Shown: positions 9,546 through 18,890, counted from the stretch's first letter. The stretch is 48,923 bases of DNA from Myxococcota bacterium (GCA_018821305.1 JAHJMN010000089.1:1-48923); one strand, 5' to 3'. The notes: generated by a model from the letters alone, not told the origin. Numbers and translations: made by a program.

Positions 9546-9798
9546 GAGTTACTCCATTTTGGTTAATGATGATACTGGGACTCAGCCTGCATGGAGGATT
9601 TCAGTCACAGTACATGCGGTCGATAACTTCACAATTCGTTGTATTTTTACATTAACGAAGGAGAAAAAAGCAAGGATAAATGGAAGATATAATTAAAATA
9701 ATTTGGGAAATTTTTCACCCATATAATTTCCCCTAACCAGAACCGCAATTAAATGTGAGAATACTTTGATATTTATTAATAAAAACTAACTTGGGATG

Positions 9799-11037
9799 CT
9801 AAACTTCTTTTTTTATAAAAGCAAGACCGTCAGCGAAAACTTGAGCTATCTTTGCATAATCTTCTTCCGTGTGGCGGGCTGCAATATAACTGTGGTGGTA
9901 GGGCTGCATGAACACTCCCGCTCGAATTGCATAGGTGTGGAAAAGGATTCGTCTGGCTTTATATTTTTTATCGCTATCGGGAGTAAAATAAATATACGGC
10001 ATCATCGGATTTCCGGTAATTTTCGCAGGTACACCGGATTTTTCGATTATTTCTGCGAGATCTGCATTGAGTTTCGTGCCCCTCTCCCACAGAACATCCA
10101 GAACATTATCCCGTCTTAGAATTTCAATGGTTTTAAGAGCAGCTACCATTTCCAGAGAGTTCGGGAAAAACGTGGATGAAATGAAAACTTTGCCATTAAT
10201 AACATCCATAATTTCTTTTTTACCAACAAGTGCACTTATGGGATAACCGTTGGCCATGGCTTTTCCAAACACGCTCAAATCAGGAGTTACACCATATCGT
10301 TTCTGAGCTCCACCAAGACTCATACGGAATCCACTGCGAATTTCATCAAAAATAAGAAGCCCTCCTGCACCGTGAACGAGATCTCTTACTCCCTCAAGGA
10401 ACCCCGGAGCGGGATCTTCAACGGGATGAGCTAGAGGATGACCAACGGGAGTGATAATTACTGCAGCCAAATCACTTCCGTGAACTTTGATAAGTTCTTC
10501 AAGTTCTTCAATATGGTTATAATGAAATTCATAAATGTCTTCGTAAGTTTTTTCGGGAATTCCACCTTTTACTTCCACGCACCAGTCATGCCATCCGTGA
10601 TAACCGCAACGAATAATCTTATTTCGACCGGTATATCCTCGCGCTGTGCGAATTGCCGATGTTGTAGCATCGGAACCGGTTTTCATGAAAACGGACATTT
10701 CTGCACTGGGAATAAGTTCCCGCATAACTTTTGCAAGTTCATTCTGATATTTCTGGACTAGATTAAAACAGAAACCGTTTTCCATCTGCGCTGTAACAGC
10801 ATCATCGACTTCCTTTTCTCGATGTCCGAGAATGATTGGGCCATACGCACAAAGAAGGTCAATATATTCGTTTCCATCTGCATCCCAGACTCTTCCGCCC
10901 TTCCCCTTTTCAAGAAAAATTGGATATTCACCGGGTACAAAATTGTACGGCCTTCGAATTCCTAAAACTGCACCGGGAATAAGTTCCAGAGCCTCGGCAT
11001 AAAGACGTTCAGAATTTGTCAGTGTGAGTTTTTCCAT
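9799..11037 (-). CDS. Class III PLP-dependent aminotransferase, glutamate-1-semialdehyde aminomutase-like
   Basis: A 412-residue fold-type I PLP enzyme of the HemL/ornithine aminotransferase group. Visible features are the phosphate-binding segment MKTGSDATTSAIRTAR, the YHGWHDW motif, the PLP-pyridine aspartate in FDEIRSGFR, and the Schiff-base lysine in FGKAMANGYPISALVG. The YHGWHDW motif is common in GSA-aminotransferase-like enzymes outside haem synthesis (sugar or secondary metabolism), so calling it hemL would be unsafe. No hem genes are nearby. RBS AAGGAG is 6 bases before the ATG. The MCE gene ends 25 bases upstream on the same strand, so co-transcription is possible. Confidence 0.82.
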   Translation of the reverse strand: MEKLTLTNSERLYAEALELIPGAVLGIRRPYNFVPGEYPIFLEKGKGGRVWDADGNEYIDLLCAYGPIILGHREKEVDDAVTAQMENGFCFNLVQKYQNELAKVMRELIPSAEMSVFMKTGSDATTSAIRTARGYTGRNKIIRCGYHGWHDWCVEVKGGIPEKTYEDIYEFHYNHIEELEELIKVHGSDLAAVIITPVGHPLAHPVEDPAPGFLEGVRDLVHGAGGLLIFDEIRSGFRMSLGGAQKRYGVTPDLSVFGKAMANGYPISALVGKKEIMDVINGKVFISSTFFPNSLEMVAALKTIEILRRDNVLDVLWERGTKLNADLAEIIEKSGVPAKITGNPMMPYIYFTPDSDKKYKARRILFHTYAIRAGVFMQPYHHSYIAARHTEEDYAKIAQVFADGLAFIKKEV

Positions 11038-11062
11038 TTTGTCTCCTTGTTAAGATTTGAAT

Positions 11063-12631
11063 TTATTTTGTCATGCTTCCAATGGCACTTCCTCCAAAGA
11101 GAAGAAGAGCTTTGAGATCCTCATCTGTAAAGCGTATCTGTGCTCCAATGAAGAAGTCCCGACCGCCACCGGCTCCGGTTCTAGGTCGTTCATTCATGAG
11201 ATCATCAATACCTGCAATTAGATACATGCGACGGTAAAATTCCCACATGAGGCCGACTTTAACCCGGGGGAAAATATTGGCGGAAAAGTCAAAAATATCT
11301 GCATGAATCTGCAGTTTGTTATCCATCAGGTGTATATCAACGCCACCACCGCCGGTGCTTTCCTTGATACCGAAACGGAAGGTGAAGAAGTCGATTTTCT
11401 TAGCAAACATAAAACTGAAACGGAAAGAATCAGTAACGCTTATCTGCTCGGTTCGAGAGAGGGGCGGTCCCACCACCGGATTATCAGTCCTTGTGACAGT
11501 GTAGGTTGTTGAACGATATCCACGAGGATCATCAATTAATTCAATAAGATAATATTTATCATGTCTGGGAAAGATATTTACGCTGATATATGTTTTGACG
11601 GTATTTGCCATGAGATTGTACTCAGAGCGCAGACCAACTTCCGTCTGAAGCCCCGTTAAATTCCCCACAAAACCTTTAACATCGCTTGTTATTTTCTCGA
11701 TATCATCGGCAATTTTGGCAGATGTTACAAACTTCCCGATAGTCCCCTCTCCCTTATTAATTTTTTCAGTGATTTCCTTAATATTCTCAGTGAGACCCTT
11801 GGTGTTTGAGACAATTGATTTGTCTCCAGTAAGTTGATTATCGAGTTTATCAATCATTTTATTAATTTTTGATAAACCTGCCTGAAGGGAATCCCCGACT
11901 CCATCAATTCGCCCTCCGGTCCTGCCGATAATAGTTTTGAGATCTTTTGTTGTGTCGCGGATATTTTTAAGAATAACATCAATATCTCTGGGTGCCGTTG
12001 CCGTTACACCTTGAATATCTTTAGCAACATCATCAATTCGCTTTATAAGGGAATTCAGTGCCTTGGAATTGGTTACAATCGCATTGTCAGTGTTATTTAT
12101 GAGGGTTTTTACATTATGAGATGTAAGTTTACGAACTTCCTGCACAAGTTTCTGGATTTCCGGCAAAAGTTGGCCCGCATTATTTATGAGATCCCCTGTG
12201 GATGTGGGTTCTACAACAACCATGATGCGATCGCCGTTTTTAAGAAGTTTACTTTTCCTTTTCTGTCCTGAAATTGGATCCAGCATTGTGGGCGTTCCCG
12301 GATCTATTTCCAGATAAAAACCACCCATGAGAGACGTAGATTTCTTAGTTATCACAGCATTTTCAAATATACGATGCTTCTGGGAAATAAAAATATCAAC
12401 CCGGGCTTTACGACCATCAAGACTGCGGTCCACAATCTGACCAACCCGGAGGCCGGCTATCTGAACCATGGATTTATCCACAAGGCCCGTCGCGTCATTA
12501 AAAAGGGCATGGACTTTGTAGCCTTTTGCGCTGCCAATACCTTCCGTAACGGCATGAAAAGAATACCATGTCGCCCCCGCAACAATTAAAAGAAAAATTC
12601 CGACTTTTACTCCGGAAAAAAGACCTTTCAA
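11063..12631 (-). CDS. MCE-domain lipid transport protein (MlaD-like)
   Basis: A 522-residue protein. One N-terminal membrane anchor (about residues 8-27) is followed by an MCE domain (KGYKVHALFNDATGLVDKS, then VQIAGLRVGQIVD). A long helical region rich in 'I.N....I..I' patterns (about 150-330) probably forms a periplasmic tube. A C-terminal portion with beta-strand character (FFTFRFGIKESTGGGGVDI) is OM-protein-like. It is much longer than E. coli MlaD (~180 residues), closer to PqiB/YebT or the long MCE proteins of deltaproteobacteria. It starts with TTG overlapping the MlaF stop (TTGA), with AAAAGGAG upstream, so the two are coupled. Role: carrying phospholipid between the inner membrane ABC complex and the outer membrane. 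Confidence 0.86.
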   Translation of the reverse strand: MKGLFSGVKVGIFLLIVAGATWYSFHAVTEGIGSAKGYKVHALFNDATGLVDKSMVQIAGLRVGQIVDRSLDGRKARVDIFISQKHRIFENAVITKKSTSLMGGFYLEIDPGTPTMLDPISGQKRKSKLLKNGDRIMVVVEPTSTGDLINNAGQLLPEIQKLVQEVRKLTSHNVKTLINNTDNAIVTNSKALNSLIKRIDDVAKDIQGVTATAPRDIDVILKNIRDTTKDLKTIIGRTGGRIDGVGDSLQAGLSKINKMIDKLDNQLTGDKSIVSNTKGLTENIKEITEKINKGEGTIGKFVTSAKIADDIEKITSDVKGFVGNLTGLQTEVGLRSEYNLMANTVKTYISVNIFPRHDKYYLIELIDDPRGYRSTTYTVTRTDNPVVGPPLSRTEQISVTDSFRFSFMFAKKIDFFTFRFGIKESTGGGGVDIHLMDNKLQIHADIFDFSANIFPRVKVGLMWEFYRRMYLIAGIDDLMNERPRTGAGGGRDFFIGAQIRFTDEDLKALLLFGGSAIGSMTK

Positions 12632-13419
12632 TTCCGTGCTTCTCCTTTTACTGAAACTCCGCTGACGGTTAAAAACTCCTGCAGATTCAAATCACTACAC
12701 TGCAGGATTTCGTCCGGAGTACCTTCTGCAACGATTAGTCCCCCGTAAAGCATTGAAATACGGTGGGCGATACGGAAGGTGGAAGCCATATCATGACTTA
12801 TTACTACACTGGTTACTCCAAATTTTTCATTTATGGAAGCAATAAGATCATCAACGTTCTTTGTTGCGATTGGATCAAGCCCCGTGGTCGGCTCATCGTA
12901 AAAAAGAACTTCCGGTTCCATAACGATAGATCTGGCAAGGCCCACACGTTTTCTCATTCCACCGGAAAGCTCCGCAGGAAATTTATGCTCAATTCCTGGA
13001 AGATTTACACTTTCAAGAGCCTTTGTGACAACATCTTTAATCTCACCCTTACTTTTTTTAGTATGTTCAATAAGAGGAAACGCAATATTTTCAAATACAT
13101 TCATTGAGTCAAACAGTGCAGCATATTGAAAAACCATACCAAATTTATGGCGTATTTTATTCAATTGATACTCAGTCATGGGGACAAGATCTAACCCATC
13201 AACATAAATATGCCCGGAATCAGGTTTTAAGAGGCCCATGAGATGTTTCATGGTTACACTTTTTCCATGACCGCTTCCACCGATGATTATATTTATTTTA
13301 TGACGCTCAATATCAAGATTTATACCTTTGAGAATTTCCTGTCCTTTAAAAGACTTGCGCAAATCTCTAATTCTAATCTGATATTTTTCATCTTTAACCG
13401 ACGGATCATTTTCGGGCAT
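12628..13419 (-). CDS. ABC transporter ATPase of Mla-type lipid transport (MlaF-like)
   Basis: A 263-residue ATPase. Walker A is GGSGHGKSVT, the signature is LSGGMRKRVGLARS, Walker B with the catalytic Glu is VLFYDEPTTGLDP, and the H-loop is VVISHDM. The Gly-His-Gly-Lys Walker A and the GGMRKRVGLAR signature are characteristic of MlaF/Ttg2A-type ATPases. It is the first gene of a two-gene unit with the MCE protein (4-base overlap). The MlaE permease that normally sits between them is absent from the window. RBS AGGAAT precedes the ATG. The ATPase would energise phospholipid movement at the inner membrane. Confidence 0.9.
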   Translation of the reverse strand: MPENDPSVKDEKYQIRIRDLRKSFKGQEILKGINLDIERHKINIIIGGSGHGKSVTMKHLMGLLKPDSGHIYVDGLDLVPMTEYQLNKIRHKFGMVFQYAALFDSMNVFENIAFPLIEHTKKSKGEIKDVVTKALESVNLPGIEHKFPAELSGGMRKRVGLARSIVMEPEVLFYDEPTTGLDPIATKNVDDLIASINEKFGVTSVVISHDMASTFRIAHRISMLYGGLIVAEGTPDEILQCSDLNLQEFLTVSGVSVKGEARN

Positions 13420-13546
13420 GAGATTCCTGCTTTAACAACTCCTCAGAATATGTGCAGTTAAAAAAAAATCAAGTCCTGTGTGTGGGAATTGCTGGTCGAT
13501 TCACAAAGATACCGCCTTTTTCAAATTTAGAAGACGCAAGCATTTA

Positions 13547-13695
13547 ATTTGTTCGTGTCCTGTAATTCGCTTCGCGAAGGATTTTATTAAAAATCCTGAC
13601 AGGCCACTAGTAATATTTTCAACACCTTGCGGTTACTGTCCTGAGCAAAAATCAGGCGAAAAATTTGATTTTCGGTATTTCAGGACAGTAACTAA
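13547..13695 (+). repeat. R1 element copy b (MITE-like inverted-repeat element)
   Basis: A ~149 bp intergenic element. The left end is TTTGTTCGTGTCCTGTAAT and the right end is TCAGGACAGTAACTAA, which are inverted copies of each other apart from a few bases. The left hairpin holds the palindrome CTTCGCGAAG and closes on CAGGCCAC. The right hairpin has a perfect 12 bp stem, TTACTGTCCTGA with TCAGGACAGTAA. The right end contains the TAG stop codon of the neighbouring minus-strand lipoprotein gene (13692-13694). Closest copies are at 15688-15834 (same orientation) and 46020-46167 (opposite orientation). Confidence 0.85.
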
Positions 13696-15671
13696 TTCAG
13701 ATAACGCATAAGGATGCGGTGGAAGTCAACTATCGCACGATCTTCTGATTCAAGCGTTCCCTCGAAAATAATTGTGTCACCAGCCTGAATATTTCCACAG
13801 TTGGTACAGTTTGTGGCAGTTGCGGCAAACCCTGGAGTATTACCCGTTGATAGATCTCCACTTGCGATAACACCCATTCCACGTATAACAGAAAATGTAC
13901 CGTTGTAATTACGACAGGGAGCGGGAATCATTGAAATTTCCCAATCACTTCCAGCGGAAATGACGGAACTTACAGTGCCTCTGGCTTGCTTCTGAAGCGG
14001 CAGATAGCCCCCATGCCAACTGATTTGAGAGCTTGATTCAAACATATGATAATTATCATAATCTGTTACCCAAAAGATAAAACCGTCTCTTCCGTCATCA
14101 AAACCCAGAACCGCAGTTACCATGTCACCTTCAGTCCATGAACCTGATGAATCAAGATCATCATACATGAAAGCAGTTACACGCACAGCAGTTACCAGAT
14201 TTCCCATGGGATCCGTATAAGTGAATTCTATATTTTCAATTTCCTGGGCAGTGAGAACATCATCCACATCTGTAAGAGTAATCGGAGATGAATCTGCTGT
14301 TAATAATTGGTCGTGTATTATTGTACCTGTTGCCAAAAGAGCTGATATATCATTTCTCTCCATGTAGGAATCATCGTCGATAATACTCTGACTTCCATTT
14401 ACAACGGCAAAAGCTATGCGCCCTTCGGTAAAAGCAACGGTTTCCATCTCAACTTCAACTTCCGGAGAGAAAACCGGACTTCTTGTAATACTTACATTAA
14501 TATTGTCATGGAAAAGATCCCATTCGAGGATTTCAAATGTATCCTCGTAGGAATTTACAATATTCCATCCGGCATTTTCCAGAGTTCCCGTTACAGGAGC
14601 CTGAAACATAAGAATTCCGGTACTCTGATTTACGCCAAGAAGATACTCGCCTTCATCCCACTTATGATTATCGTTGAGGTCATCATATACAACCACAGCA
14701 TAGAAACCTTGAAGAATTGTCATGGCGTCATTTTCTACAAGGTCAGGACCCTGAATCGGCAGAATAAGTTCATAATCGGCTGGTTCTGGACACGGACATA
14801 CCGACTCACTTACAACTTCAACACCGACGGGATCAGTGAGTTCAACTAGTCCATTATTAATATTAATTCTAAAAAGTCCGACTCTAGAACTGTAATATCC
14901 CAAGGGGTAATGCTGTCCATTTGATACCGTGCCAGCAATAGAAGGCCCGGATAACTCGATTTGAGAGGTTTTCGCAGTTTCTATTCCTTCTAAAGATACA
15001 GAAAAAACATGAAGTCCAGCGGTGGGCGTCGTAAGCTCACTTATAATACGGCCCTGTGAATCCGTGGTTCCGTCTGCAGGAGACAACTGTGCTCCCGCCG
15101 TTTCATCCCCAAGGCTAATGGAAGCACCAACTATGGGACCGGATTCATCTGATACAGTAAACCTCATGGTATAAGTTCCCTGATTAAATTGAAAAGTAGA
15201 GTCCAGAGGAATGACATTTATGGAAAAATCAAAATCTATTTCAGCTGTTGCCTCTATTAAGATTGGTGTTTCCTGAGTGAAAGTATCTGTTTCGCTGACT
15301 TCCACTGCAACGGTTACAAGACCTGAAGAATTGGAATTTATTTGAAAAACAGCGGTTCCGTTAGAATCTGTAACAAGAACATCCTCGGTTGTTGTGACTG
15401 TCTGACCCAAATCGCCGGAAAAAACCGGGCGTACAGCAAGACCTTCAAGAGGATTACCATCGCCATCAACAACTGTAACCGTTATCGGAGCCTGCAAAAT
15501 TGTCTCGCTGACTGAATAAACAACATTGCCTTTTTCCACCAAACTCAATGATGCAGATGGCAAACCTGGATTGTTGTTTGAGTTGTTTTCGTTATTTGAA
15601 TCGTCATCACAGGCGAAAACAAACATACTAAAAAGACTTAATAAAATAGCAAGTTTAACAAATTTATACAT
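13692..15671 (-). CDS. Lipoprotein with Ig-like domains
   Basis: About 659 residues from the ATG at 15671, preferred because GAGGTG lies 6 bases upstream. A GTG three codons earlier would place that RBS inside the coding region. The signal peptide MYKFVKLAILLSLFSMFVFAC ends in a lipobox with Cys at about position 21, followed by DDDSNNENNSNNN, an Asn/Asp spacer. Residues about 40-230 look like two or three bacterial Ig-like (Big) domains (VTVVDGDGNPLEGL; FTVSDESGPIVGASI). The rest is a beta-rich region of unknown type, with DDLNDNHKWDEGEY and YDDLDSSGSWTEGD resembling Asp-rich calcium-binding loops. Probably surface exposed. The gene is bracketed by two R1 copies in the same orientation, and its stop codon is inside one of them. 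Confidence 0.8.
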   Translation of the reverse strand: MYKFVKLAILLSLFSMFVFACDDDSNNENNSNNNPGLPSASLSLVEKGNVVYSVSETILQAPITVTVVDGDGNPLEGLAVRPVFSGDLGQTVTTTEDVLVTDSNGTAVFQINSNSSGLVTVAVEVSETDTFTQETPILIEATAEIDFDFSINVIPLDSTFQFNQGTYTMRFTVSDESGPIVGASISLGDETAGAQLSPADGTTDSQGRIISELTTPTAGLHVFSVSLEGIETAKTSQIELSGPSIAGTVSNGQHYPLGYYSSRVGLFRININNGLVELTDPVGVEVVSESVCPCPEPADYELILPIQGPDLVENDAMTILQGFYAVVVYDDLNDNHKWDEGEYLLGVNQSTGILMFQAPVTGTLENAGWNIVNSYEDTFEILEWDLFHDNINVSITRSPVFSPEVEVEMETVAFTEGRIAFAVVNGSQSIIDDDSYMERNDISALLATGTIIHDQLLTADSSPITLTDVDDVLTAQEIENIEFTYTDPMGNLVTAVRVTAFMYDDLDSSGSWTEGDMVTAVLGFDDGRDGFIFWVTDYDNYHMFESSSQISWHGGYLPLQKQARGTVSSVISAGSDWEISMIPAPCRNYNGTFSVIRGMGVIASGDLSTGNTPGFAATATNCTNCGNIQAGDTIIFEGTLESEDRAIVDFHRILMRYLN

Positions 15672-15687
15672 GACGGGCACCTCGTAT

Positions 15688-15834
15688 TTAGTTCGTGTCC
15701 GGAAATTCGCTTCGCGAAGAATTTTATTAAAAATTCTATCCGTCCACTACTAGTAAATTCAACACCTTGCGGTTACTGTCCTGAGCAAAAATCGGCGAAA
15801 AATTTGATTTCTTGTATTTCAGGACAGTAACTAT
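15688..15834 (+). repeat. R1 element copy c
   Basis: A ~147 bp element, same orientation as the copy at 13547-13695 and strongly similar over its full length. The left end is TTAGTTCGTGTCCGG; the inner palindrome is CTTCGCGAAG; the right hairpin arms are TTACTGTCCTGA and TCAGGACAGTAA. It lies directly upstream of the lipoprotein start (its end is 16 bases from the ATG), so it would be in that gene's 5' leader. Confidence 0.85.
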
Positions 15835-16064
15835 TTAACCTGATAGCATGCCTTTTGTTCAGCTTCAAGCATACTTTTTACCTCAAACGATTTTCTGAAA
15901 TGCAAATATCCAGAATTTCAATTGAAATCGTGAATTCTCATGTACACAGATGTAGGATAATTTGCCACATAATTACACATGTGTCATAAATACTTATATC
16001 GAGGAAACAATCAGTTTTCCGCTTAACAATATTTTTTTAGAGACTTCACGGAGAGAAAAAAGCC
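15835..16064. other. Intergenic region, probable divergent promoter region
   Basis: 230 bases between the R1 copy and the SprT-like gene, AT-rich, with no ORF or convincing repeat. It presumably holds the promoter of the plus-strand SprT-like gene; no clear -35/-10 pair was assigned. Confidence 0.3.
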
Positions 16065-16988
16065 TTGAAAAGTAATTTTTTACATCAAAAAGGAACCTCA
16101 AATTTGATAAAAAGCGAAAAAGCACTAAATAATAATTGTGTCAGGAGATCGCTCGATTTGAGTTCAATTCAGATGTCACTTCCCCTTGAAGGAAGTTCAA
16201 AACCAAGAAGAATCACAAAAAGACCCAGGGCAAGCATTGCCCGACGCTCAGTCAACCATGCTGCACTGAGTTCATTTCCAAGTTTACCTCTTCAAAAACA
16301 ATTTCTGCAGGAGGAAATTTCTCTTCTGGAACGTCGGATAAGCGCTCATATGAACGGCGATTTAAGTATCACGGTTACCGACAACCGTAGTTCAATTATA
16401 AGTGTAAAACGCATCGGTGGCCGATATGAAGTCAGGCTTCACCACATGTTTTTGAATGCCCCATTTCGCATTATTATGGCACTCGGTCGTTACATTGAGA
16501 AAGCTGATGCCGCAAGTGGCATCATTCTTGAGACCTACATTGATTCCAACAGTTCACTTATAAAAGAGACAAATACCGTCTATAATCCTCCGGAAATGGA
16601 AACTGTCGGAAATTGCTTCAATCTTCAAGAAATATATGACCGCATTAATAAAAAGTATTTTAACAATACAATTTCTGCAGTTATTGGCTGGGGAAGACAG
16701 CTCGCTGGCAAACCACGCCATCATCGCAGTGTAAAAATGGGTACTTACAGTCTTGAAGACAAAATAATACGAATCCACCGGGCCCTGGATCGAGATTTTA
16801 TTCCACTTTATTTTATTGAGTCAGTTGTTTTCCATGAAATGCTTCATCAACTTCATGGTGTGGATGAAAGTACCGGAAAACGCCTTTTCCATCCCCCACG
16901 CTTTTTGGAAGATGAAAAGAAATTTGAGCATTACCATCTTTCCCGTCGCTGGGAACAGGAAAACATAAACCGCCTTCTTTATTTCTAG
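16065..16988 (+). CDS. SprT-like putative metalloprotease
   Basis: 307 residues. The start is TTG at 16065 with GGAGAG nine bases upstream. The first ~75 residues are basic and probably disordered. The C-terminal half has the SprT-like arrangement: LQEIYDRINKKYFNNTISAVIGW, RHHRSVKMGTYS, IIRIHRALD, and the zinc-binding VVFHEMLHQLHG (HExxH, about residues 261-272), with a further His in HPPRFLEDEKKFEHYH. SprT/Spartan-type proteins are zinc metalloproteases or related zinc-binding proteins; the bacterial members are poorly characterised. The TAG stop is also the first three bases of an R2 repeat. It may be co-directional with the next gene 248 bases on. Confidence 0.75.
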   Translation: MKSNFLHQKGTSNLIKSEKALNNNCVRRSLDLSSIQMSLPLEGSSKPRRITKRPRASIARRSVNHAALSSFPSLPLQKQFLQEEISLLERRISAHMNGDLSITVTDNRSSIISVKRIGGRYEVRLHHMFLNAPFRIIMALGRYIEKADAASGIILETYIDSNSSLIKETNTVYNPPEMETVGNCFNLQEIYDRINKKYFNNTISAVIGWGRQLAGKPRHHRSVKMGTYSLEDKIIRIHRALDRDFIPLYFIESVVFHEMLHQLHGVDESTGKRLFHPPRFLEDEKKFEHYHLSRRWEQENINRLLYF

Positions 16989-17115
16989 ACTGCTTCATGA
17001 ATAAAAGAATCGAAACGGGAAAAGTGAATGTTTTCATCCTGACATTTGTAATTATGCATTGATTTTAAATGTTTATGCCCTGATACTGATCCTGATCCTG
17101 TTTTCCTGACTTACT
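16986..17115 (-). repeat. R2 element copy e, head on the SprT-like stop codon
   Basis: The head TAGACTGCTTCATGAATAAA begins at the TAG stop codon of the SprT-like gene. The conserved body follows (GAATCGAAACGGGAAAAGTG, then ATGTTTTCATCCTG), then ATTTGTAATTATGCATTG, and a tail of CCTGAT/CCTG units to about 17110. It is the inverse orientation of the copies at 26588, 30310 and 48265. The remaining ~120 bases to the next start show nothing definite apart from ACTTTATAAAGGGG. Confidence 0.8.
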
Positions 17116-17236
17116 GAGACCCTTAAAACTTTATAAAGGGGACTTTGTGGATTGCACAGAATCAGTTTTTGTAGTTAAAATGTTAAAAGTCCTGAAACTT
17201 TTATAACTCCGGCTTCAACTTTACGGTAGGAACATT

Positions 17237-18691
17237 ATGGATTCAAATGCTCTCATCAGATTCCTGAATAGTGAAGATAATACTGCCTATGGTTCCGTGC
17301 GAACTATGAATTTTCTCGCACCACACTGCAATGAATTGTGTGCTGATCTCGAAATGAACCTGAAGATAATCCCAATTCATGTGATCACCCCTTCTGCTTC
17401 ATGGGAATTCATTAACGAAAACAGATTAATGAAGCTCATAACAAATGCGGATGACGATGCGATACTTCATGAGATGCAACGGTGCCAACTGCCTCAAACC
17501 CTGAAAGACAACATTAAGAGGTTCATCGTTAACAGGGTACCGGGCCCCTTAATTCTTGACTCCTCATTTCGCGGGGAAGACATGGGAATTACCCTTCCGC
17601 CTGATCTGTTTCCCGGAATTTATCTTGTTGATGCAGGTCATGATTTCAACGAGAGAGTAAGAAATCTTGAACTTGCAGTAAAAAAAATATGGGCAAATGT
17701 ATTTTTCAAGAAAAACCGTGAATATTATCAAAAACTAGCCCTACCCATGGAAGACTGGATGGTCAGCATAATCATTTCAGAACCCGGTTCACCACGCAGA
17801 GGCTCTTTCTATTACCCTGATGTCAGTGCTATGATTATACACGACGGAGAAAAGCTTACCGGGGCAGTTATTCCCGGATGGTGGTATTCTGGCATGTCAT
17901 TCAAAACCAGGCCTGTGCGATTTACGCCGGGACTTGGCATTGGTGAAGGGCCTGATACACTTATCGCAATTGAAGGAAAGCCTGGATTTGCCGCTGTAAT
18001 GGAGATCAGCAGGCATCTGGCAAAAACCCACGGCACAATGAACCTTCCCGTTGTAAAACCATCACACACTGATTCTAATGGTAAATCCGAACGAGTACCG
18101 GGCCTTGTCTGGGGCGAGGATTCTCGTTTTTCGACTCTGGCAGAGCACTTCATGGCCCGGGCTGTAAAAATTACTGGGGAGCCACTTTTGGGGCATTTTA
18201 TGGTACAACCGGATATGGAAACTGGAGAAATGACTGCATTTCTGAAAAATATTCGCCCCATTATTCCCCCGGTCACAACTACTTCTCTACCCAAACCCGC
18301 CAAAGACAACGTCAATTATCTATTCAAAGATGTTCCTTCAAGCCGCCATGGTGGCGGAATGATTAAATACCTTATTGAAGTAACCTCCGGCGTCAGTTTC
18401 CCGGATCTTTCTCGGTTCCTGGAACTTCTGGAATTCGAAGCTGAAGGTGCAATGGTAGTGGTTAGAAACGGCGTAAATACTGATGAAATCGCTCGCCATC
18501 AAAGTGTTGCGATAATCGCATCAGACTCTGAAATGACGGGTTTTCACGGCCAGGTTTGTGTTCCAGGAACATCAATCCCCATGGATAATCCCAATTTGCT
18601 ACCCTACCATAACGGTGAAGGTTTCACCGTAAAAGTAGCCCCCGTATCAATTAAATTTACTTCGGACGAAAAAGCCAGCGCCTGGATCTGA
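17237..18691 (+). CDS. Degenerate PEP/pyruvate-binding (PPDK N-terminal-like) protein
   Basis: 484 residues, soluble. No family matched outright, but residues about 105-240 follow the layout of the pyruvate phosphate dikinase / PEP synthase ATP-grasp N-domain. PGPLILDSSFRGEDMG stands where family members have '(I)VRSSxxxED'. It is followed by a pattern like VKKIWANVFFKKNREYYQK, then SFYYPDVSAMI and FTPGLGIGEGPDTLI. The usual Arg of VRSS is replaced by Asp (LDSS), so catalytic activity is doubtful. The C-terminal ~120 residues have no recognised domain. The ATG has GGTAGG upstream (weak). It lies after the SprT-like gene. A non-enzymatic or regulatory role is possible; confidence in the family call is moderate. 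Confidence 0.5.
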   Translation: MDSNALIRFLNSEDNTAYGSVRTMNFLAPHCNELCADLEMNLKIIPIHVITPSASWEFINENRLMKLITNADDDAILHEMQRCQLPQTLKDNIKRFIVNRVPGPLILDSSFRGEDMGITLPPDLFPGIYLVDAGHDFNERVRNLELAVKKIWANVFFKKNREYYQKLALPMEDWMVSIIISEPGSPRRGSFYYPDVSAMIIHDGEKLTGAVIPGWWYSGMSFKTRPVRFTPGLGIGEGPDTLIAIEGKPGFAAVMEISRHLAKTHGTMNLPVVKPSHTDSNGKSERVPGLVWGEDSRFSTLAEHFMARAVKITGEPLLGHFMVQPDMETGEMTAFLKNIRPIIPPVTTTSLPKPAKDNVNYLFKDVPSSRHGGGMIKYLIEVTSGVSFPDLSRFLELLEFEAEGAMVVVRNGVNTDEIARHQSVAIIASDSEMTGFHGQVCVPGTSIPMDNPNLLPYHNGEGFTVKVAPVSIKFTSDEKASAWI

Positions 18692-18714
18692 TTTTCAAAT
18701 CCCTTTTTGTATAT

Positions 18715-18890
18715 ATGTTTCCAGTCTTTATAATTTTACTTTAATATTTAATTGTTATATCCTGACCCTGATTCCCTGCTAAAAAAATCAGGAAGCAGGA
18801 AATCAGGAACAGTAACAGGACAATCAGGGGCTCTTTCCTGAAGCATCGCTGTAAAACGAGTCAGGGGCTTTTTCCTGAAGTATTTCTTTA
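18715..18890 (-). repeat. R2 element copy g, head truncated
   Basis: On the minus strand it reads GGAAAGAGCCCCTGATTGTC, then a run of CCTG units and inverted CAGG units round TTTTTTTAGCAGG. It continues into AACAATTAAATATTAAAG and TAAAATTATAAAGACTGG, matching the body of the copies at 26588 and 48265. The head itself is lost near the stop of the upstream plus-strand gene (18691). A second short CAGGGGCTTTTTCCTGAAG segment at about 18862-18880 duplicates the tail. Confidence 0.65.

Noticed and set aside
9546-9798. Possible small gene or riboswitch
   Set aside because: No ORF, hairpin or repeat could be supported in this gap; it is probably a promoter region.
13547-15834. Composite transposon
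   Set aside because: Two R1 copies flank a gene, but there is no transposase and no target-site duplication could be resolved, so only a recombination cassette is suggested.
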